This document shows, piece after piece, positions 29,946 to 41,360 of a DNA stretch of 43,084 bases (positions are counted from its first letter, which is position 1; each line of letters opens with the position of its first letter). The stretch covers positions 1 to 43,084 of the forward strand of contig NZ_SCWA01000017.1 in the NCBI RefSeq assembly GCF_004359615.1. Direction: 5' to 3'. The notes under the pieces were generated by a model. That model was not told the DNA's origin and made no database searches. It saw only the letters and a list, made by a program, of their open reading frames with translations. Source of the stretch: Macrococcus brunensis (GTDB lineage Bacteria; Bacillota; Bacilli; Staphylococcales; Staphylococcaceae). Both the position numbers and the translations under genes were made by a program.

Positions 29946-31916
29946 ATGGACCGTAAATATATGAGGCAGACCCTCATTACACCTTTTGTTGTAATGGCTA
30001 TTCTCGTCTTCATTTTAATCGCACTGCTGTTTACTGTGCATCCTGTTATGGCACTTCTTGCGGGCTGTATCGCTGTGATCATCATAGTCATTACAGGTGT
30101 CATCTTGAAAAAGAATCTGGCACGAAGTGAATCATACTTTGAAAACATAGCCGTAAAAGTCAGTAAAGGGAATGTCGTTGCGATTAATCAGATTCCGGTC
30201 GGCATGATTCTCCTGAATCAGTCAGATAAAGTGGAATGGTACAATCAGTTCATCCGTGAGAAGATTGACCGCCCTATTCTGGCAGATGCCATCAATGAGA
30301 TTTTTCCTAACCTGCTTAATCAATTAAAGATTCAAGGGGTCAATGAAGTACATACACAGTATAAAGACACGAAATTTAAAGTTCGCTATGCAGAAGATAT
30401 GCATATGCTTTACTTTCTGGATGAGACAGAACGCGTTGAGACATTTGAAGTCTACGAGGAATCTCAGCCGGTCATCGGGATGGTTTTTCTCGATAACTAT
30501 GATGAAATCACTCAGAATATGAACGACGCGAATCGGACAGAAATGAATAGTATGATGACCAATGCCGTCAATGAATGGGCCGCGGAAAATCATATTTACG
30601 TTAAACGTTTCTCTTCTGACCAGTTTGTTATTTTCCTGAACAACCGTATTCTAGCTGACCTTGAGACAACGAAATTCAATCTGCTGGACCGTATTCGTGA
30701 GAAGAGTCGTGACAAAAAGACACATCTTACGCTGAGTATCGGGATAGGTGAAGGTACAGATAACCTGATCACACTCGGTGAACTCGCTCAGTCAAGTCTT
30801 GATCTCGCGCTCGGTCGCGGAGGTGACCAGGTCGCCATCAAAAATACATCCGGTGGTGTTCGTTTCTTCGGTGGGAAGACCAACCCGATGGAAAAACGAA
30901 CGCGTGTCCGTGCACGGGTTATCTCACACGCACTGCGAGACATCCTGATTGAAGGGGATAACGTCATCATCATGGGGCATAAGCGTCCGGATATGGATGC
31001 CATCGGGGCAGCTATAGGGGTGGCACGCTTCGCCCGTATGAATGACTTGAATGCCTATATCGTATTGAATGCTTATGATATCGACGAGACACTCAGTCGT
31101 GTCATGCTTGAGATTGAAGAGAAGCCGGAACTTAAGGAAGTATTCATCACGTCTGATGAAGCTTGGTCACTGATGACGAATCGCACGACTTTAGTCGTCG
31201 TGGATACGCATAAACCGGATATGGTCATCGATGAGAATATCTTGAATAAGGCATCTCGTAAGGTTGTCATTGACCATCATCGCCGCGGTGAAGATTTCAT
31301 TTCAAGCCCTCTTCTCGTCTATATGGAGCCTTATGCAAGTTCAACTGCAGAACTGGTGACAGAACTGCTTGAATATCAGCCGGAAGAGCATAAGCTGACA
31401 CGTCTGGAATCAACAGTCATGCTAGCCGGCATTATTGTTGATACACGGAACTTTACATTACGGACAGGTTCACGGACTTTCGATGCAGCAAGCTATTTAA
31501 GAAGTCATGGTGCAGATACCATCCTCTGTCAGCATTTCCTGAAGGATAATATGGAGACGTACTTGCAACGTAGTGAACTGATTAAGACGGTACAGCTGGG
31601 CCGTGACGGTATTGCGATTGCTAATGGTGACGAGACGACCATCTTTGATCCGGTGACGATTGCTCAGGCAGCAGATGAACTGCTCAGCATCAACGGCGTA
31701 GAAGCCTCGTTTGTTGTGGCAAGACGTGCTGACGATATCGTCGGTATTTCAGCCCGCTCACTCGGTGAAATCAACGTTCAGCTGGTGATGGAGGCGTTAG
31801 GTGGCGGTGGTCATCTCTCAAACGCAGCGACACAGCTTAGCGGCGTAACAGTAGAAACAGCTATCCTTGATTTAGAGGATGCGATAGAAGAACAATTCAA
31901 AAGGAGTGAAGAATAA
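29946..31916 (+). CDS. gdpP: Cyclic-di-AMP phosphodiesterase GdpP
   Basis: A 656-residue protein. Two membrane helices lie at about 13-58. A PAS-like domain and a degenerate GGDEF domain (about 170-300) follow, then a DHH/DHHA1 phosphodiesterase with [11 protein letters not shown] near 343-353, [17 protein letters not shown] near 440 and the glycine-rich [10 protein letters not shown] near the end. It cleaves c-di-AMP and so affects wall stress and beta-lactam tolerance. Catalytic residues look intact. AGGAGG lies before the ATG, and its stop overlaps the rplI start (TAATG). Confidence 0.97.
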   Translation: MDRKYMRQTLITPFVVMAILVFILIALLFTVHPVMALLAGCIAVIIIVITGVILKKNLARSESYFENIAVKVSKGNVVAINQIPVGMILLNQSDKVEWYNQFIREKIDRPILADAINEIFPNLLNQLKIQGVNEVHTQYKDTKFKVRYAEDMHMLYFLDETERVETFEVYEESQPVIGMVFLDNYDEITQNMNDANRTEMNSMMTNAVNEWAAENHIYVKRFSSDQFVIFLNNRILADLETTKFNLLDRIREKSRDKKTHLTLSIGIGEGTDNLITLGELAQSSLDLALGRGGDQVAIKNTSGGVRFFGGKTNPMEKRTRVRARVISHALRDILIEGDNVIIMGHKRPDMDAIGAAIGVARFARMNDLNAYIVLNAYDIDETLSRVMLEIEEKPELKEVFITSDEAWSLMTNRTTLVVVDTHKPDMVIDENILNKASRKVVIDHHRRGEDFISSPLLVYMEPYASSTAELVTELLEYQPEEHKLTRLESTVMLAGIIVDTRNFTLRTGSRTFDAASYLRSHGADTILCQHFLKDNMETYLQRSELIKTVQLGRDGIAIANGDETTIFDPVTIAQAADELLSINGVEASFVVARRADDIVGISARSLGEINVQLVMEALGGGGHLSNAATQLSGVTVETAILDLEDAIEEQFKRSEE

Positions 31917-32362
31917 TGAAAGTTATTTTCATACAGGACGTTAAAGGTAAAGGTAAAAAAGGTGAAGTGAAAGAAGTACCAGTCGGTTATGCGAACAACT
32001 TCTTACTGAAAAATAAATACGCAGTTGAGGCGACACCAGGTAATCTTAAACAGCTGGATGCTCAGAATCAGCGTATTGAAAAAGATAAAGAACAGCATTT
32101 AATCGATGCACAGAACTTAAAAGAGAAATTAGAAGCACTGGAAGTTGAAGTGAAAGCGAAATCTGGTGACGGTGGACGTCTTTTCGGTTCTGTCAGCACA
32201 AAACAGATCGTCGAAGCACTGAAAGAACAGCACGGCATCAAGATTGATAAACGTAAAATGGAGCTGCCGGACGGCATCAGAAGCTTAGGTTATACAAATG
32301 TGCCCGTTAAACTTCATAACCAGGTGTCAGGCACGTTGAAAGTTCACGTTACTGAGATGTAA
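31916..32362 (+). CDS. rplI: 50S ribosomal protein L9
   Basis: A 148-residue L9. The N-terminal domain begins [20 protein letters not shown] and contains the signature [18 protein letters not shown] long connecting helix is rich in Lys/Glu, and the C-terminal domain has [13 protein letters not shown]. It is coupled to gdpP by a TAATG overlap and followed 15 bases later by dnaC, the standard Firmicute order. Confidence 0.98.
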   Translation: MKVIFIQDVKGKGKKGEVKEVPVGYANNFLLKNKYAVEATPGNLKQLDAQNQRIEKDKEQHLIDAQNLKEKLEALEVEVKAKSGDGGRLFGSVSTKQIVEALKEQHGIKIDKRKMELPDGIRSLGYTNVPVKLHNQVSGTLKVHVTEM

Positions 32363-32377
32363 GAAGGAGGCGCACAG

Positions 32378-33772
32378 ATGGAAGATTTTAATTCCATGCA
32401 GATGCCCCATCATTTAGAAGCAGAGCAATCTGTTTTAGGTGCGATTCTGCTGGATCCTGAGCTTTTGATTCCCACGCTCGAAAAACTTTTACCTCAGCAT
32501 TTTTATCGCAGAAGTCATCAGCATATCTTCCAGGCTATGCTTTCTCTGTCTGAAAAGAACGCACAACTTGATATCATCACACTCACGGATCAGATGACAA
32601 AGGAAGGGACACTGGAAGAAGCCGGTGGACCGATCTACCTTTCTGAACTGTCTGAGATTGTACCGACGACGCGCAATATTGATTTCTATACAGACATCGT
32701 CTTTAATGATGCAGTCAAACGCCAGTTGATTAATGTCGCGGATTCCATCGCAAAAGATGGCTACAACCATGAACTTGAACTGGAATCACTTCTCAGTGAC
32801 GCAGAGAAGCGGATTATGAATATTTCCAGTGACCGCGGCACAGATGGCTTCCAGAATATCCGGGATATACTGCAGGTCGTCTTCGAGAATGCAGAGGATC
32901 TGGACCGTAACCAGGGACAGACGCCGGGTATTCCGACGGGTTATCGCGATCTGGATAAAATGACTGCAGGCTTTAACCGTAATGACCTGATCATTATCGC
33001 TGCACGTCCATCTGTCGGTAAGACTGCTTTTGCGCTGAACATCGCGCAGCAGGTCGCGACACATGACAATAACTATTCTGTTGCCATCTTCTCACTGGAG
33101 ATGGGTGCGGACCAGCTGGCAACACGTATGATCTGCAGTACAGGCAATGTCGATTCCAACCGACTGCGGACGGGAACGATGGAAAATGAAGACTGGAATC
33201 GTTTCACGGTTGCGATCGGTAAACTGTCCCGTACTAAAATATTCATTGATGACACGCCAGGTATTCGTATTACAGATATTCGTGCTAAAAGCCGACGTCT
33301 GAAGCAGGAGCATGGTCTGGATATGATACTGATTGACTATCTTCAGCTCATTCAAGGCTCGGGCTCCAGAAGTTCTGACAATCGTCAGCAGGAAGTCTCA
33401 GAGATTTCCCGAATGCTGAAGTCACTTGCCCGTGAACTGGAATGTCCGGTTATCGCCCTCAGTCAGCTGTCTCGTGGAGTCGAACAGCGTCAGGACAAGC
33501 GCCCGATGATGAGTGATATTCGTGAATCTGGTTCGATTGAGCAGGATGCTGATATCGTTGCCTTCCTCTACCGGGATGATTACTATAACCGGGGAAATGG
33601 CGAAGAAGGTGAAGAGAACGTTGATGCCGGCGCTCAGGATGAGAATGGTGAGATTGAAATCATCATTGCTAAACAACGTAACGGTCCGACAGGCACGGTC
33701 AAGCTGAATTTCATGAAGCAGTACAACAAATTTGCGGATATCAGCTATGAATATGAAGGTTTTGAAAATTAA
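32378..33772 (+). CDS. dnaC: Replicative DNA helicase (DnaB-type; DnaC in Gram-positive naming)
   Basis: A 464-residue hexameric helicase. The N-terminal domain has MPHHLEAEQSVLGAILLDPE. The RecA-like core has Walker A ARPSVGKTA near 208-216, FSLEMGADQLATRM, Walker B MILIDYLQLI, and DIRESGSIEQDADIV. It unwinds the fork. AAGGAGG lies before the ATG. A long terminator follows its stop. Confidence 0.97.
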   Translation: MEDFNSMQMPHHLEAEQSVLGAILLDPELLIPTLEKLLPQHFYRRSHQHIFQAMLSLSEKNAQLDIITLTDQMTKEGTLEEAGGPIYLSELSEIVPTTRNIDFYTDIVFNDAVKRQLINVADSIAKDGYNHELELESLLSDAEKRIMNISSDRGTDGFQNIRDILQVVFENAEDLDRNQGQTPGIPTGYRDLDKMTAGFNRNDLIIIAARPSVGKTAFALNIAQQVATHDNNYSVAIFSLEMGADQLATRMICSTGNVDSNRLRTGTMENEDWNRFTVAIGKLSRTKIFIDDTPGIRITDIRAKSRRLKQEHGLDMILIDYLQLIQGSGSRSSDNRQQEVSEISRMLKSLARELECPVIALSQLSRGVEQRQDKRPMMSDIRESGSIEQDADIVAFLYRDDYYNRGNGEEGEENVDAGAQDENGEIEIIIAKQRNGPTGTVKLNFMKQYNKFADISYEYEGFEN

Positions 33773-33777
33773 TTAAT

Positions 33778-33818
33778 ACGTACATTTTTGAATTTTGATT
33801 CAAAAATGTACGTTTTTT
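33778..33818 (+). terminator. dnaC terminator
   Basis: A perfect 16-bp stem (33778-33793 with 33798-33813) with a TTTG loop is followed by T residues. It ends the yybS-gdpP-rplI-dnaC run. Confidence 0.9.
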
Positions 33819-33930
33819 AATACCTTTCTAACTTGTATATGAAGTAGATGTCTGTATCGTAAATAACTCAAAAAATAGGCTGATATACTGATATTATCGT
33901 CTTTTAGAGCTGTTTGAATAGGTTTATAAA

Positions 33931-34006
33931 AACAGAACATGCACTCAAAATTTACATTTTAAACGTTCGGGTTTCGTTTGATTTTTCATACGGTTATTGG
34001 TAAAAT
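33931..34006 (+). promoter_or_regulatory. purA promoter with candidate PurR boxes
   Basis: The -35 TTGATT (33978-33983), 17-base spacer and -10 TAAAAT (34001-34006) make a convincing promoter. Just upstream, the minus strand reads AAACCCGAACGTT (33963-33974 region), close to the PurR box consensus with its CCGAAC core. A facing, weaker copy, AAAACAGAACAT, ends at 33940. The inverted pair and its position match known purine regulon control regions; the spacing is somewhat wider than I recall for B. subtilis. Confidence 0.55.
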
Positions 34007-34037
34007 GGCTAAGGTTATTAAATTTGGAGGTGCAAGA

Positions 34038-35327
34038 ATGTCATCTATCGTAGTTGTTGGTACACAATGGGGAGACGAAGGTAAAGGTAAAATCACAGAC
34101 TTCTTAGCAGAACAGGCAACAGTTATCGCACGTTTTTCAGGTGGTAACAATGCAGGACATACAATTAAATTTGGCGGCGAGACTTATAAATTACATTTAG
34201 TGCCGTCTGGTATTTTTTATTCAGATAAATTAGCAGTCATCGGCAACGGTGTAGTCGTTGATCCAGTTGCTTTACTGAAAGAACTGGATGCATTAAATGA
34301 ACGCGGTATTTCAACTGATAATCTGCGTATTTCTAACCGTGCACAAGTCATCCTGCCTTATCATTTAAAACAGGATGAACTGGAAGAAGAAAAACGTGGT
34401 GACAACAAAATCGGGACGACTAAAAAAGGTATCGGTCCTGCTTATGTCGATAAAGTACAGCGTATCGGTATCCGTATGGCAGATTTACTGGATGAAGAAA
34501 CGTTCAGAACACTGTTAACACAGAACTTAGCAGCAAAAAACGAACTATTTGAAAAAATGTTCAATGCTGAAGGATTCACTTTCGATGAAATCTTTGATGA
34601 GTACTTTGCAGCAGGCCAGCGTCTTGCACAGTACGTGACGGATACTGCGAAAGTACTTGATGATGCGTTCCATGCAGATGAGAAAGTCTTATTTGAAGGC
34701 GCACAAGGTGTCATGCTCGATATCGACCACGGTACTTATCCGTTTGTGACATCAAGTAACCCGATTGCAGGTAACGTTACGGTCGGTACAGGTGTCGGCC
34801 CGACATTTGTAGACCGTGTTATCGGTGTATGTAAAGCTTACACTTCTCGTGTAGGTGACGGTCCATTCCCTACTGAATTATTCGATGAAGATGGTCATCA
34901 TATCCGTGAAGTCGGCCGTGAATATGGGACAACAACAGGTCGTCCGCGTCGTGTCGGCTGGTTCGACTCAGTTGTTCTGCGTCATTCTCGTCGTGTAAGT
35001 GGTATCACTGATTTATCTATCAACTCTATCGATGTGCTGACTGGCCTTGAGACAGTGAAGATCTGTACAGCTTACGAGCTTGATGGAGAAGAAATCACTG
35101 AATACCCAGCAAACTTAAACAACTTAAAACGCTGCAAACCTATCTTCGAAGAACTGTCAGGCTGGACAGAAGACGTAACAGGCTGCAAAACGATGGAAGA
35201 GTTACCGGATAACGCACGCCGTTATTTAGAACGTATTTCTGAGTTATGTGATGTGAAGATTTCTATCTTCTCAGTCGGTCCTGACCGTACGCAGACAAAC
35301 TTACTTGAAGATTTATGGCAGAACTAA
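34038..35327 (+). CDS. purA: Adenylosuccinate synthetase
   Basis: A 429-residue enzyme with [18 protein letters not shown] at the start, [43 protein letters not shown] and [13 protein letters not shown]. It joins IMP and aspartate using GTP, the first step to AMP. The frame is open 20 codons upstream, but the ATG at 34038 has GGAGG before it and matches the family start. It is a single-gene unit between two terminators. Confidence 0.97.
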   Translation: MSSIVVVGTQWGDEGKGKITDFLAEQATVIARFSGGNNAGHTIKFGGETYKLHLVPSGIFYSDKLAVIGNGVVVDPVALLKELDALNERGISTDNLRISNRAQVILPYHLKQDELEEEKRGDNKIGTTKKGIGPAYVDKVQRIGIRMADLLDEETFRTLLTQNLAAKNELFEKMFNAEGFTFDEIFDEYFAAGQRLAQYVTDTAKVLDDAFHADEKVLFEGAQGVMLDIDHGTYPFVTSSNPIAGNVTVGTGVGPTFVDRVIGVCKAYTSRVGDGPFPTELFDEDGHHIREVGREYGTTTGRPRRVGWFDSVVLRHSRRVSGITDLSINSIDVLTGLETVKICTAYELDGEEITEYPANLNNLKRCKPIFEELSGWTEDVTGCKTMEELPDNARRYLERISELCDVKISIFSVGPDRTQTNLLEDLWQN

Positions 35328-35353
35328 AAAAGAGCCCTCGGGCTCTTTTTTTT
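35326..35353. terminator. Bidirectional terminator between purA and the YitT-family gene
   Basis: The inverted repeat AAAAAAGAGCCC...GGGCTCTTTTTT (about 35326-35351) carries A and T tracts on both sides. It serves purA on plus and the convergent gene on minus. Confidence 0.9.
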
Positions 35354-36233
35354 AATGGATATCGCGCTTTTTAAAACGACCGCCTTTTACTTCTGAGACG
35401 TTGCCGATCGCAACAAAGGCAGATTCATCATAATGATTGATAATATCCTTCAGTTTATATTCTTCCAGACGCGTAATAACCACAAAGATAACTTTCTTGT
35501 CGTCACCGGTATAGGCACCTTCTCCGCTGAGATACGTGACTCCACGACCAAGACGCGCATTAATGGCATCACCAATTTCTTCATACTGATCACTGATGAT
35601 CCAGACGGATTTCGATTCATCGAGTCCGAGCTGAACAATATCGATAGCTTTAAAGGCAATGAAATAAGCGATAACGGAATACATAGCAGATTCCCATGTG
35701 AAGACAAAGCCTGCAACGATAAATATAAAGAAATTGATGACCATTACAATTTCACCTACTGAAAAAGGTGTCTTTCCACTGATCAGAATCGCTAAAATTT
35801 CTGAACCGTCCAGTGAGCCTCCGTAACGAATAACGAGACCGACACCAAGACCTAGAATAGCACCGCCAAAAATAGTGACGAGAAACTTCTCTTCGATAAA
35901 GGGTGGAATCGGATGCAGAAAAGCTGTGGCGATTGACAGAACAGCGATTCCGTAAAGTGTGGATATTGCGAATGACTTACCGATTTGCTTGTAACCGAGG
36001 AAAAAGAACGGCAGATTCAGGATGAAGATAAAAAGACCTAAAGGAAGACCAATTAAGTGGCTTGTAATAATGGAAATACCGACAATACCACCGTCTAGTA
36101 TGGCATTGGGTACTAAAAATAATTCAAGTGCTACTGCCATAAGAAGTGCACCGATAGTGATCATGAGAAAACGTTTGATTTTCTCTTTCAGCGGCAAGGT
36201 TTGATGGACTTTTTCAGCTGCTGAATGTGACAT
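35352..36233 (-). CDS. YitT-family membrane protein
   Basis: A 293-residue protein with about five or six membrane helices (first near 20-40). It contains DGGIVGISIITSHLIGLPLG and GGSLDGSEILAIL, and ends in a cytoplasmic DUF2179 domain (SDQYEEIGDAINARLGRGVTYLSGEGAYTG). This YitT family is widespread in Firmicutes, with several paralogues per genome and no settled function. It runs against its neighbours. A TATAAT on the minus strand at 36272-36267 is a likely -10; the ribosome-binding site is AGAGGG. Confidence 0.88.
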   Translation of the reverse strand: MSHSAAEKVHQTLPLKEKIKRFLMITIGALLMAVALELFLVPNAILDGGIVGISIITSHLIGLPLGLFIFILNLPFFFLGYKQIGKSFAISTLYGIAVLSIATAFLHPIPPFIEEKFLVTIFGGAILGLGVGLVIRYGGSLDGSEILAILISGKTPFSVGEIVMVINFFIFIVAGFVFTWESAMYSVIAYFIAFKAIDIVQLGLDESKSVWIISDQYEEIGDAINARLGRGVTYLSGEGAYTGDDKKVIFVVITRLEEYKLKDIINHYDESAFVAIGNVSEVKGGRFKKRDIH

Positions 36234-36353
36234 AGCATCCCTCTTTTCTAATTGTTTCTATCCATTATTATACTATAAATGAATTGTTAGAAATTTCAGA
36301 ATGCTCACAGCTGGAGAAATGTTTTAGAATCTAAAAATTTTTTCGAATTATAG

Positions 36354-36383
36354 TTGTCAGATTATAATTAAGCATGCTATAAT
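36354..36383 (+). promoter_or_regulatory. Promoter of the tRNA-Glu/tRNA-Asp unit
   Basis: The -35 TTGTCA (36354-36359), an 18-base spacer, an extended TGC and a perfect -10 TATAAT (36378-36383) end 22 bases before the first tRNA. This strong promoter fits a stable-RNA unit. Confidence 0.8.
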
Positions 36384-36405
36384 CAATCTTGTGCTAAAAA
36401 AATAT

Positions 36406-36480
36406 GGCCCCTTGGTCAAGCGGTTAAGACACCGCCCTTTCACGGCGGTAACACGGGTTCGAATCCCGTAGGGGTCACCA
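36406..36480 (+). tRNA. tRNA-Glu (anticodon UUC)
   Basis: 75 nt including an encoded CCA. The acceptor stem is GGCCCCT with AGGGGTC. The anticodon loop CTTTCAC, within CCGCC/GGCGG, gives anticodon UUC. The T arm is CGGGTTCGAATCCCG. All arms pair. Confidence 0.97.
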
Positions 36481-36494
36481 TTTAAATAGCTTTA

Positions 36495-36567
36495 GGTCCC
36501 GTGGTGTAGCGGTTAACATGCCTGCCTGTCACGCAGGAGATCGCGGGTTCGATTCCCGTCGGGACCG
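36495..36567 (+). tRNA. tRNA-Asp (anticodon GUC)
   Basis: 73 nt with no encoded CCA. The acceptor stem is GGTCCCG with CGGGACC and discriminator G. The anticodon loop CTGTCAC, within CCTGC/GCAGG, gives anticodon GUC. The T arm is CGGGTTCGATTCCCG. It is 14 bases after tRNA-Glu and surely co-transcribed. Confidence 0.97.
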
Positions 36568-36571
36568 CTTT

Positions 36572-36600
36572 AAGACATGCATTTGATGCATGTCTTTTTT
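36572..36600 (+). terminator. tRNA unit terminator
   Basis: A perfect 11-bp stem (36572-36582 with 36586-36596) with a three-base loop is followed by TTTT. Confidence 0.88.
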
Positions 36601-36685
36601 GTTGTGTATCAGTAGATAGAAAAAACCACATAAAAATGGTAAATTATAAGTTAGTAAATGAAACTTTAAAGAGAAGAGGTTACCT

Positions 36686-37390
36686 ATGGCTCGTAAAATA
36701 GTCGTTGTAGATGACGAAAAACCGATTGCGGATATTCTTGAATTTAATTTGAAAAAAGAAGGCTATGATGTCCATGTCGCTTATGATGGTGATGATGCTG
36801 TCGAACTGATCTATGAAGTACAGCCGGACATTGTGCTGCTGGATATCATGCTGCCAGGGCGTGACGGTATGGAAGTCTGCCGTGAAGTCCGTAAGAAGTA
36901 TGATATGCCGATTATTATGCTGACAGCGAAAGACTCAGAAATTGATAAAGTACTTGGACTGGAACTTGGAGCAGATGACTATGTTACCAAACCATTCAGT
37001 ACACGTGAACTGATTGCTCGTGTGAAGGCAAATTTACGTCGTCACTATACACAAGCACAGTCTGAAGAAAAAGAAGAAACAAATGATATCGTCATCAAAG
37101 ACATCACGGTTTATCCGGATGCTTATTCTATCAAAAAGCGTGGCGTCAGTATCGAACTGACACATCGTGAATTTGAACTCTTCCATTATCTGGCACGACA
37201 TATCGGCCAGGTCATGACCCGCGAACATCTCTTGCAGACAGTATGGGGCTATGATTATTTTGGAGATGTAAGAACAGTTGATGTGACCATCCGAAGACTC
37301 AGAGAAAAGATTGAAGATGATGCTTCACATCCTGAATACATCGTGACAAGACGCGGTGTCGGTTATTTCTTACAAGTACAGGATAAATAA
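36686..37390 (+). CDS. walR: Essential response regulator WalR (YycF)
   Basis: A 234-residue OmpR-type regulator. The receiver domain has Asp53 as phosphate acceptor ([13 protein letters not shown]), Thr in MLTAKDSE and Lys in YVTKPFS. The winged-helix DNA-binding domain ends with [16 protein letters not shown] and [10 protein letters not shown]. It controls autolysins and wall metabolism. AGAGG lies before the ATG. Its stop overlaps the walK start (TAATG). I found no convincing promoter in the 85 bases upstream. Confidence 0.98.
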   Translation: MARKIVVVDDEKPIADILEFNLKKEGYDVHVAYDGDDAVELIYEVQPDIVLLDIMLPGRDGMEVCREVRKKYDMPIIMLTAKDSEIDKVLGLELGADDYVTKPFSTRELIARVKANLRRHYTQAQSEEKEETNDIVIKDITVYPDAYSIKKRGVSIELTHREFELFHYLARHIGQVMTREHLLQTVWGYDYFGDVRTVDVTIRRLREKIEDDASHPEYIVTRRGVGYFLQVQDK

Positions 37391-39252
37391 TGAAATACAT
37401 CCAGTCTTTCATTAAGAAACTGCAATCTCTGCATATCAAGCTCGTTGTCGTCTATGTTCTGCTGATTATTATCGGCATGCAGATTATCGGGCTCTATTTC
37501 ACGAATAATCTGGAAAAAGAGCTGACTGAAAACTTCAAGGACAATGTAGAACGACAAGTGAAGCAAGTTGCTTATGATATTAACGAAACATATAAAGAAA
37601 ATAATGACGACAATACAGAGCGAAAGATTCAGTCGATTATCGATGATTATACTTCGCGCTCCGGTGTGGGTGAGGCACGCTCAGATATAGATGAAATCCG
37701 TTTTATCAATACGAATGAGCTGATCATCGCGACGAGCAAAGTCTCTGATAATGTCTCCATTGACCAGAAAAATAAAGATACACAAATACAAAAAGCGTTG
37801 TCGCTTGGCCAGAGCAATGACCAGATTCAGTTAAAAGAAGAAGGCACGAGTAAGAAGCGTGTCTGGGTTAAAAATGAAACGATTAAAGTGAATAATGAAG
37901 TGGTAGGTGTTATTCACGTTGAATCGAGTATCGAGACTGTTTATCAGCAGCTCGATAAAATCAACCAGATCTTCATTATCGGGACAGGTTTGTCCCTTCT
38001 TATTACCGCACTTCTCGGCTTCTTTATTGCCAGAACCATTACTAAACCGATCTCAGATATGCGGAATCAGGCGCTCGAGATGTCAAAAGGGAATTATACG
38101 AACCGTGTTAAAGTATACGGCAGTGATGAAATTGGTGAACTGGCTCTGACTTTCAACAACCTCGCGAAAAGAGTACAGGAAGCTCAGGCGAATACAGAAA
38201 GTGAAAAACGGCGTCTGGCTTCTGTTATCACCCATATGTCAGATGGGGTTATTGCCACTGATAGAAGGGGACGTGTGCGTATTGTCAATGATATGGCGCT
38301 GCGCATGCTGGCCGTCAATCAGGATGATATAGAGGGCCGTCATGTACTGGATGTACTTAAGATGGAGGAACATTATTCTTTGGAAGAATTGCAGGAGAAT
38401 AGTGGAGGCGTCATCATTGATATCGCAGGTGAGTATCCATTGATTGTCCGTGCCAGTTTCTCGACGATTATTCAGGAGACAGGCTTTATCACAGGTTATA
38501 TCGCTGTACTCCATGACGTGACCGAACAGCATCATGTCGAAAATGAACGTCGTGAGTTCGTCGCAAACGTTTCGCACGAACTACGGACGCCGCTGACATC
38601 TATGCGCAGCTATATCGAGGCGCTCGAAGAAGGTGCCTGGCAGAATCCTGAACTGGCGCCCCAGTTCCTGAGCGTGACACGAGAAGAGACGGACCGCATG
38701 ATTCGTCTCGTCAATGACCTGCTGCAACTCTCTAAAATGGACAACTCTAATGAAAACATTAACCGCGAACTAATTGATTTTAATATGTTCATCCATAAAA
38801 TCATCAATCGTTTTGAGATGAGTGAAGGCAAATCAGCGACATTTATCCGTGATATCCCGAAAGCAGGTATCTTTGTAGAAATCGACCCCGACAAGATGAC
38901 GCAAGTATTTGATAACGTTATCTCTAATGCGCTCAAGTACTCAAAAGGGAAAAAACGTGTTGAATTTCATGTGAAACAAAACATGTTATTTAACCGGATG
39001 ACCATTCAGATTAAAGATAATGGTATCGGTATTCCAAGAAACAAAGTCGACAAGATTTTTGACCGCTTCTTCCGGGTCGATAAAGCAAGAACACGTACGA
39101 TGGGCGGAACAGGTCTAGGTCTTGCCATCAGTAAAGAAATTGTAGAAGCGCATAACGGACGTATCTGGGCGAACAGCCAGGAAAATCAGGGTACATCTGT
39201 GTATATCACATTGCCTTGTGAAGTCTTAGATGATGGTGATTGGGATGTATAA
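37390..39252 (+). CDS. walK: Sensor histidine kinase WalK (YycG)
   Basis: A 620-residue kinase. Two membrane helices (about 15-35 and 195-215) bracket an extracellular sensor of about 150 residues. HAMP ([21 protein letters not shown]), PAS, HisKA with His396 ([15 protein letters not shown]) and HATPase ([27 protein letters not shown]) follow. It phosphorylates WalR. It is slightly longer than the 608-residue S. aureus protein. The end overlaps walH by eight bases. Confidence 0.97.
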   Translation: MKYIQSFIKKLQSLHIKLVVVYVLLIIIGMQIIGLYFTNNLEKELTENFKDNVERQVKQVAYDINETYKENNDDNTERKIQSIIDDYTSRSGVGEARSDIDEIRFINTNELIIATSKVSDNVSIDQKNKDTQIQKALSLGQSNDQIQLKEEGTSKKRVWVKNETIKVNNEVVGVIHVESSIETVYQQLDKINQIFIIGTGLSLLITALLGFFIARTITKPISDMRNQALEMSKGNYTNRVKVYGSDEIGELALTFNNLAKRVQEAQANTESEKRRLASVITHMSDGVIATDRRGRVRIVNDMALRMLAVNQDDIEGRHVLDVLKMEEHYSLEELQENSGGVIIDIAGEYPLIVRASFSTIIQETGFITGYIAVLHDVTEQHHVENERREFVANVSHELRTPLTSMRSYIEALEEGAWQNPELAPQFLSVTREETDRMIRLVNDLLQLSKMDNSNENINRELIDFNMFIHKIINRFEMSEGKSATFIRDIPKAGIFVEIDPDKMTQVFDNVISNALKYSKGKKRVEFHVKQNMLFNRMTIQIKDNGIGIPRNKVDKIFDRFFRVDKARTRTMGGTGLGLAISKEIVEAHNGRIWANSQENQGTSVYITLPCEVLDDGDWDV

Positions 39253-40549
39253 GAACATCATTAAAAGTCTCATACTGATTATTCTGGTCTGCACGAGTAT
39301 GGTGCTGACCTATCTGATATGGAACTTTAAGCCTCAGCTGACCAATGTAGACACAGCGGTCGTTGAAAAGAAAACAATCGGTCCTAGATTTATTGATAAT
39401 ATCAAGAATATCTATATGCCCTATCAGGTGGTCTCATACAATGAAGGTAATATCAAAGGAACGACAGAAAGTCATCTGATTATAGAAATGACTAATTTTT
39501 TAAGCGAAAGTCATATTCAGTCCGCTTATCTGATTGATAATAACGGTAAATTTCAGGCGGAAAATATCGGTAACCGTTTTACGTTATTTGATTTTACTGT
39601 TGATATCCCTCAGACCATGTACGTGACAAATATATTAGATATGAACTATAAATCGGAAGATAAGTATACTTTTAAGCGCTTGATGATTGATAGCGAAAGC
39701 CGCACGAACGTCAATATTTATCTGATCGGCAAAACAAAAGTACTGAAGATAGAGACGGATGCGAAGAGTCAGACATTCAATAAGATGTTGCAACAAGAAC
39801 GCAAGTCTATGGTAAACTATACAAGTCTTGTTACAAATGAATTGACATCCAGCGATAAGATGCAGCTCTATATCCCGGAAGAAGCGGACAGCGTTAAAGC
39901 TTATCGATATATAGCGGATCGTATCAATGTCAAGGATATTAACGATGCTGTACTGGATGATCAGGATAATATCATTGAGCGTGACAGAAAAGAGAGTACG
40001 ACGTATTTCAGTAATACAGGTATCGTCTCTGTCAATGACAGTGACATCTATAAATATAACAATTTATCAGAAGCGGATTCAGTTAAGGCCGCCCCGCGTG
40101 ATATACTGGTTAAATCATTCAAGTTCATCAGTAGTCACGGCGGCTTCACAGATGATTATCGACTGTTTGATATCAATGATGATAATAGAATGATTGATTA
40201 TCAGATGTATCTAGGAGGCAGACCTGTCTTTAATGACACGGGACTTTCCAATATCTCAGTCATCTGGGGTAAAGATGATCAATATGAATATCGACGGGGA
40301 CTGTTATCGACAAGTGTCGCAGTGCCGTCGACCCAGGAAGTAGAGAAACTGCCGAGTGCAGAAAGCGTTCGTTACAGACTTGCTTCTTCAAAGGAATATC
40401 GTTTCGATAAAATCACGAACATGCTGATTGGCTATGAGATGAAAAAATCAGCAGACAGTGAAATACAGGCTAATCTGCTGTTTGAACCTTACTGGTATAT
40501 TGAATATGACAATCAATGGCTGAAATATGAGAATGGGAGGCTGAAGTAG
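39245..40549 (+). CDS. walH: WalK accessory protein WalH (YycH)
   Basis: A 434-residue protein with one N-terminal membrane anchor (about 5-25) and a large external domain ([47 protein letters not shown]). This matches staphylococcal YycH in layout and spaced motifs. With WalI it modulates WalK. Several ATGs compete at the start; 39245 (MYKNIIKS) gives the best match in length and the usual overlap with the walK stop, while 39230 and 39233 would add a few residues. Confidence 0.92.
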   Translation: MYKNIIKSLILIILVCTSMVLTYLIWNFKPQLTNVDTAVVEKKTIGPRFIDNIKNIYMPYQVVSYNEGNIKGTTESHLIIEMTNFLSESHIQSAYLIDNNGKFQAENIGNRFTLFDFTVDIPQTMYVTNILDMNYKSEDKYTFKRLMIDSESRTNVNIYLIGKTKVLKIETDAKSQTFNKMLQQERKSMVNYTSLVTNELTSSDKMQLYIPEEADSVKAYRYIADRINVKDINDAVLDDQDNIIERDRKESTTYFSNTGIVSVNDSDIYKYNNLSEADSVKAAPRDILVKSFKFISSHGGFTDDYRLFDINDDNRMIDYQMYLGGRPVFNDTGLSNISVIWGKDDQYEYRRGLLSTSVAVPSTQEVEKLPSAESVRYRLASSKEYRFDKITNMLIGYEMKKSADSEIQANLLFEPYWYIEYDNQWLKYENGRLK

Positions 40550-41343
40550 TGGATTGGAAACAAGCAAGTTCACTGTTTATCTTCGTCTTCCTGATTATCA
40601 ATATCTGTCTTGGTGTGCTGTACTATCAGAAAGTCGAACGCTCCAACCAGATAGATATCGCCAATGAAAAAGTGCTGTCTTTTGAGAAAGAGAATATCAA
40701 GTTACCGAAAGAACTGCCACCGTCAGAAGGCGTCAAACTGAACTACTTATCGGGTCGCAGCAAGAAGTTCGAAGCAACAAATACCACACGCAGTAATACT
40801 GTCGTTAAAGATAAAGTCATCAAAGACCGTATCGCGACCAATCTGCCTCTCAGCGCGATAGAGCCGGATGCCATCATGGAAGACCTGAATATCTTTATGG
40901 CAACAGTCCCTTATAGAGGAACTGAATATATTCTGAGCGGCATTGACCGCATCAATAAACGTATACTCTACGAGCAGACTTTTAACAAGTATCCCATACT
41001 GAGCAATGATACGGCAAAAGTCGTGGTGAATTATAATGATAACCAGGAAGCCTATAGCTATGAGCAGTCCTATATCGAGAACCTGCAGGAAGGCATCGGT
41101 AACAATAACAAGAAGAAACAAGTCGTTGAACCAAGACGTGCACTTGAGGTTCTGTATTATCAGAATGAATTGAAAGCAGGAGACGAGATTACGGCGGTCC
41201 GCCTGGGCTATTATTCCGTCGTACCGAATATAGAAGGACAAGTACTCAAACCGACATGGCAAGTTGCAGTTCTTCATAAGAACGGCAAGCGTGAGACGTT
41301 CTATGTGGATGCACTGAATCCGCAGGAACCTATACTGAAGTAA
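40549..41343 (+). CDS. walI: WalK accessory protein WalI (YycI)
   Basis: A 264-residue protein with a single N-terminal membrane anchor (about 7-24, [17 protein letters not shown]) and an external domain of the YycI type ([45 protein letters not shown]). It works as a partner of WalH on WalK. The start is GTG at 40549, overlapping the walH stop (TAGTG), with GGGAGG upstream. Confidence 0.92.
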   Translation: MDWKQASSLFIFVFLIINICLGVLYYQKVERSNQIDIANEKVLSFEKENIKLPKELPPSEGVKLNYLSGRSKKFEATNTTRSNTVVKDKVIKDRIATNLPLSAIEPDAIMEDLNIFMATVPYRGTEYILSGIDRINKRILYEQTFNKYPILSNDTAKVVVNYNDNQEAYSYEQSYIENLQEGIGNNNKKKQVVEPRRALEVLYYQNELKAGDEITAVRLGYYSVVPNIEGQVLKPTWQVAVLHKNGKRETFYVDALNPQEPILK

Positions 41344-41360
41344 TAAAGAGAGTGATATCA

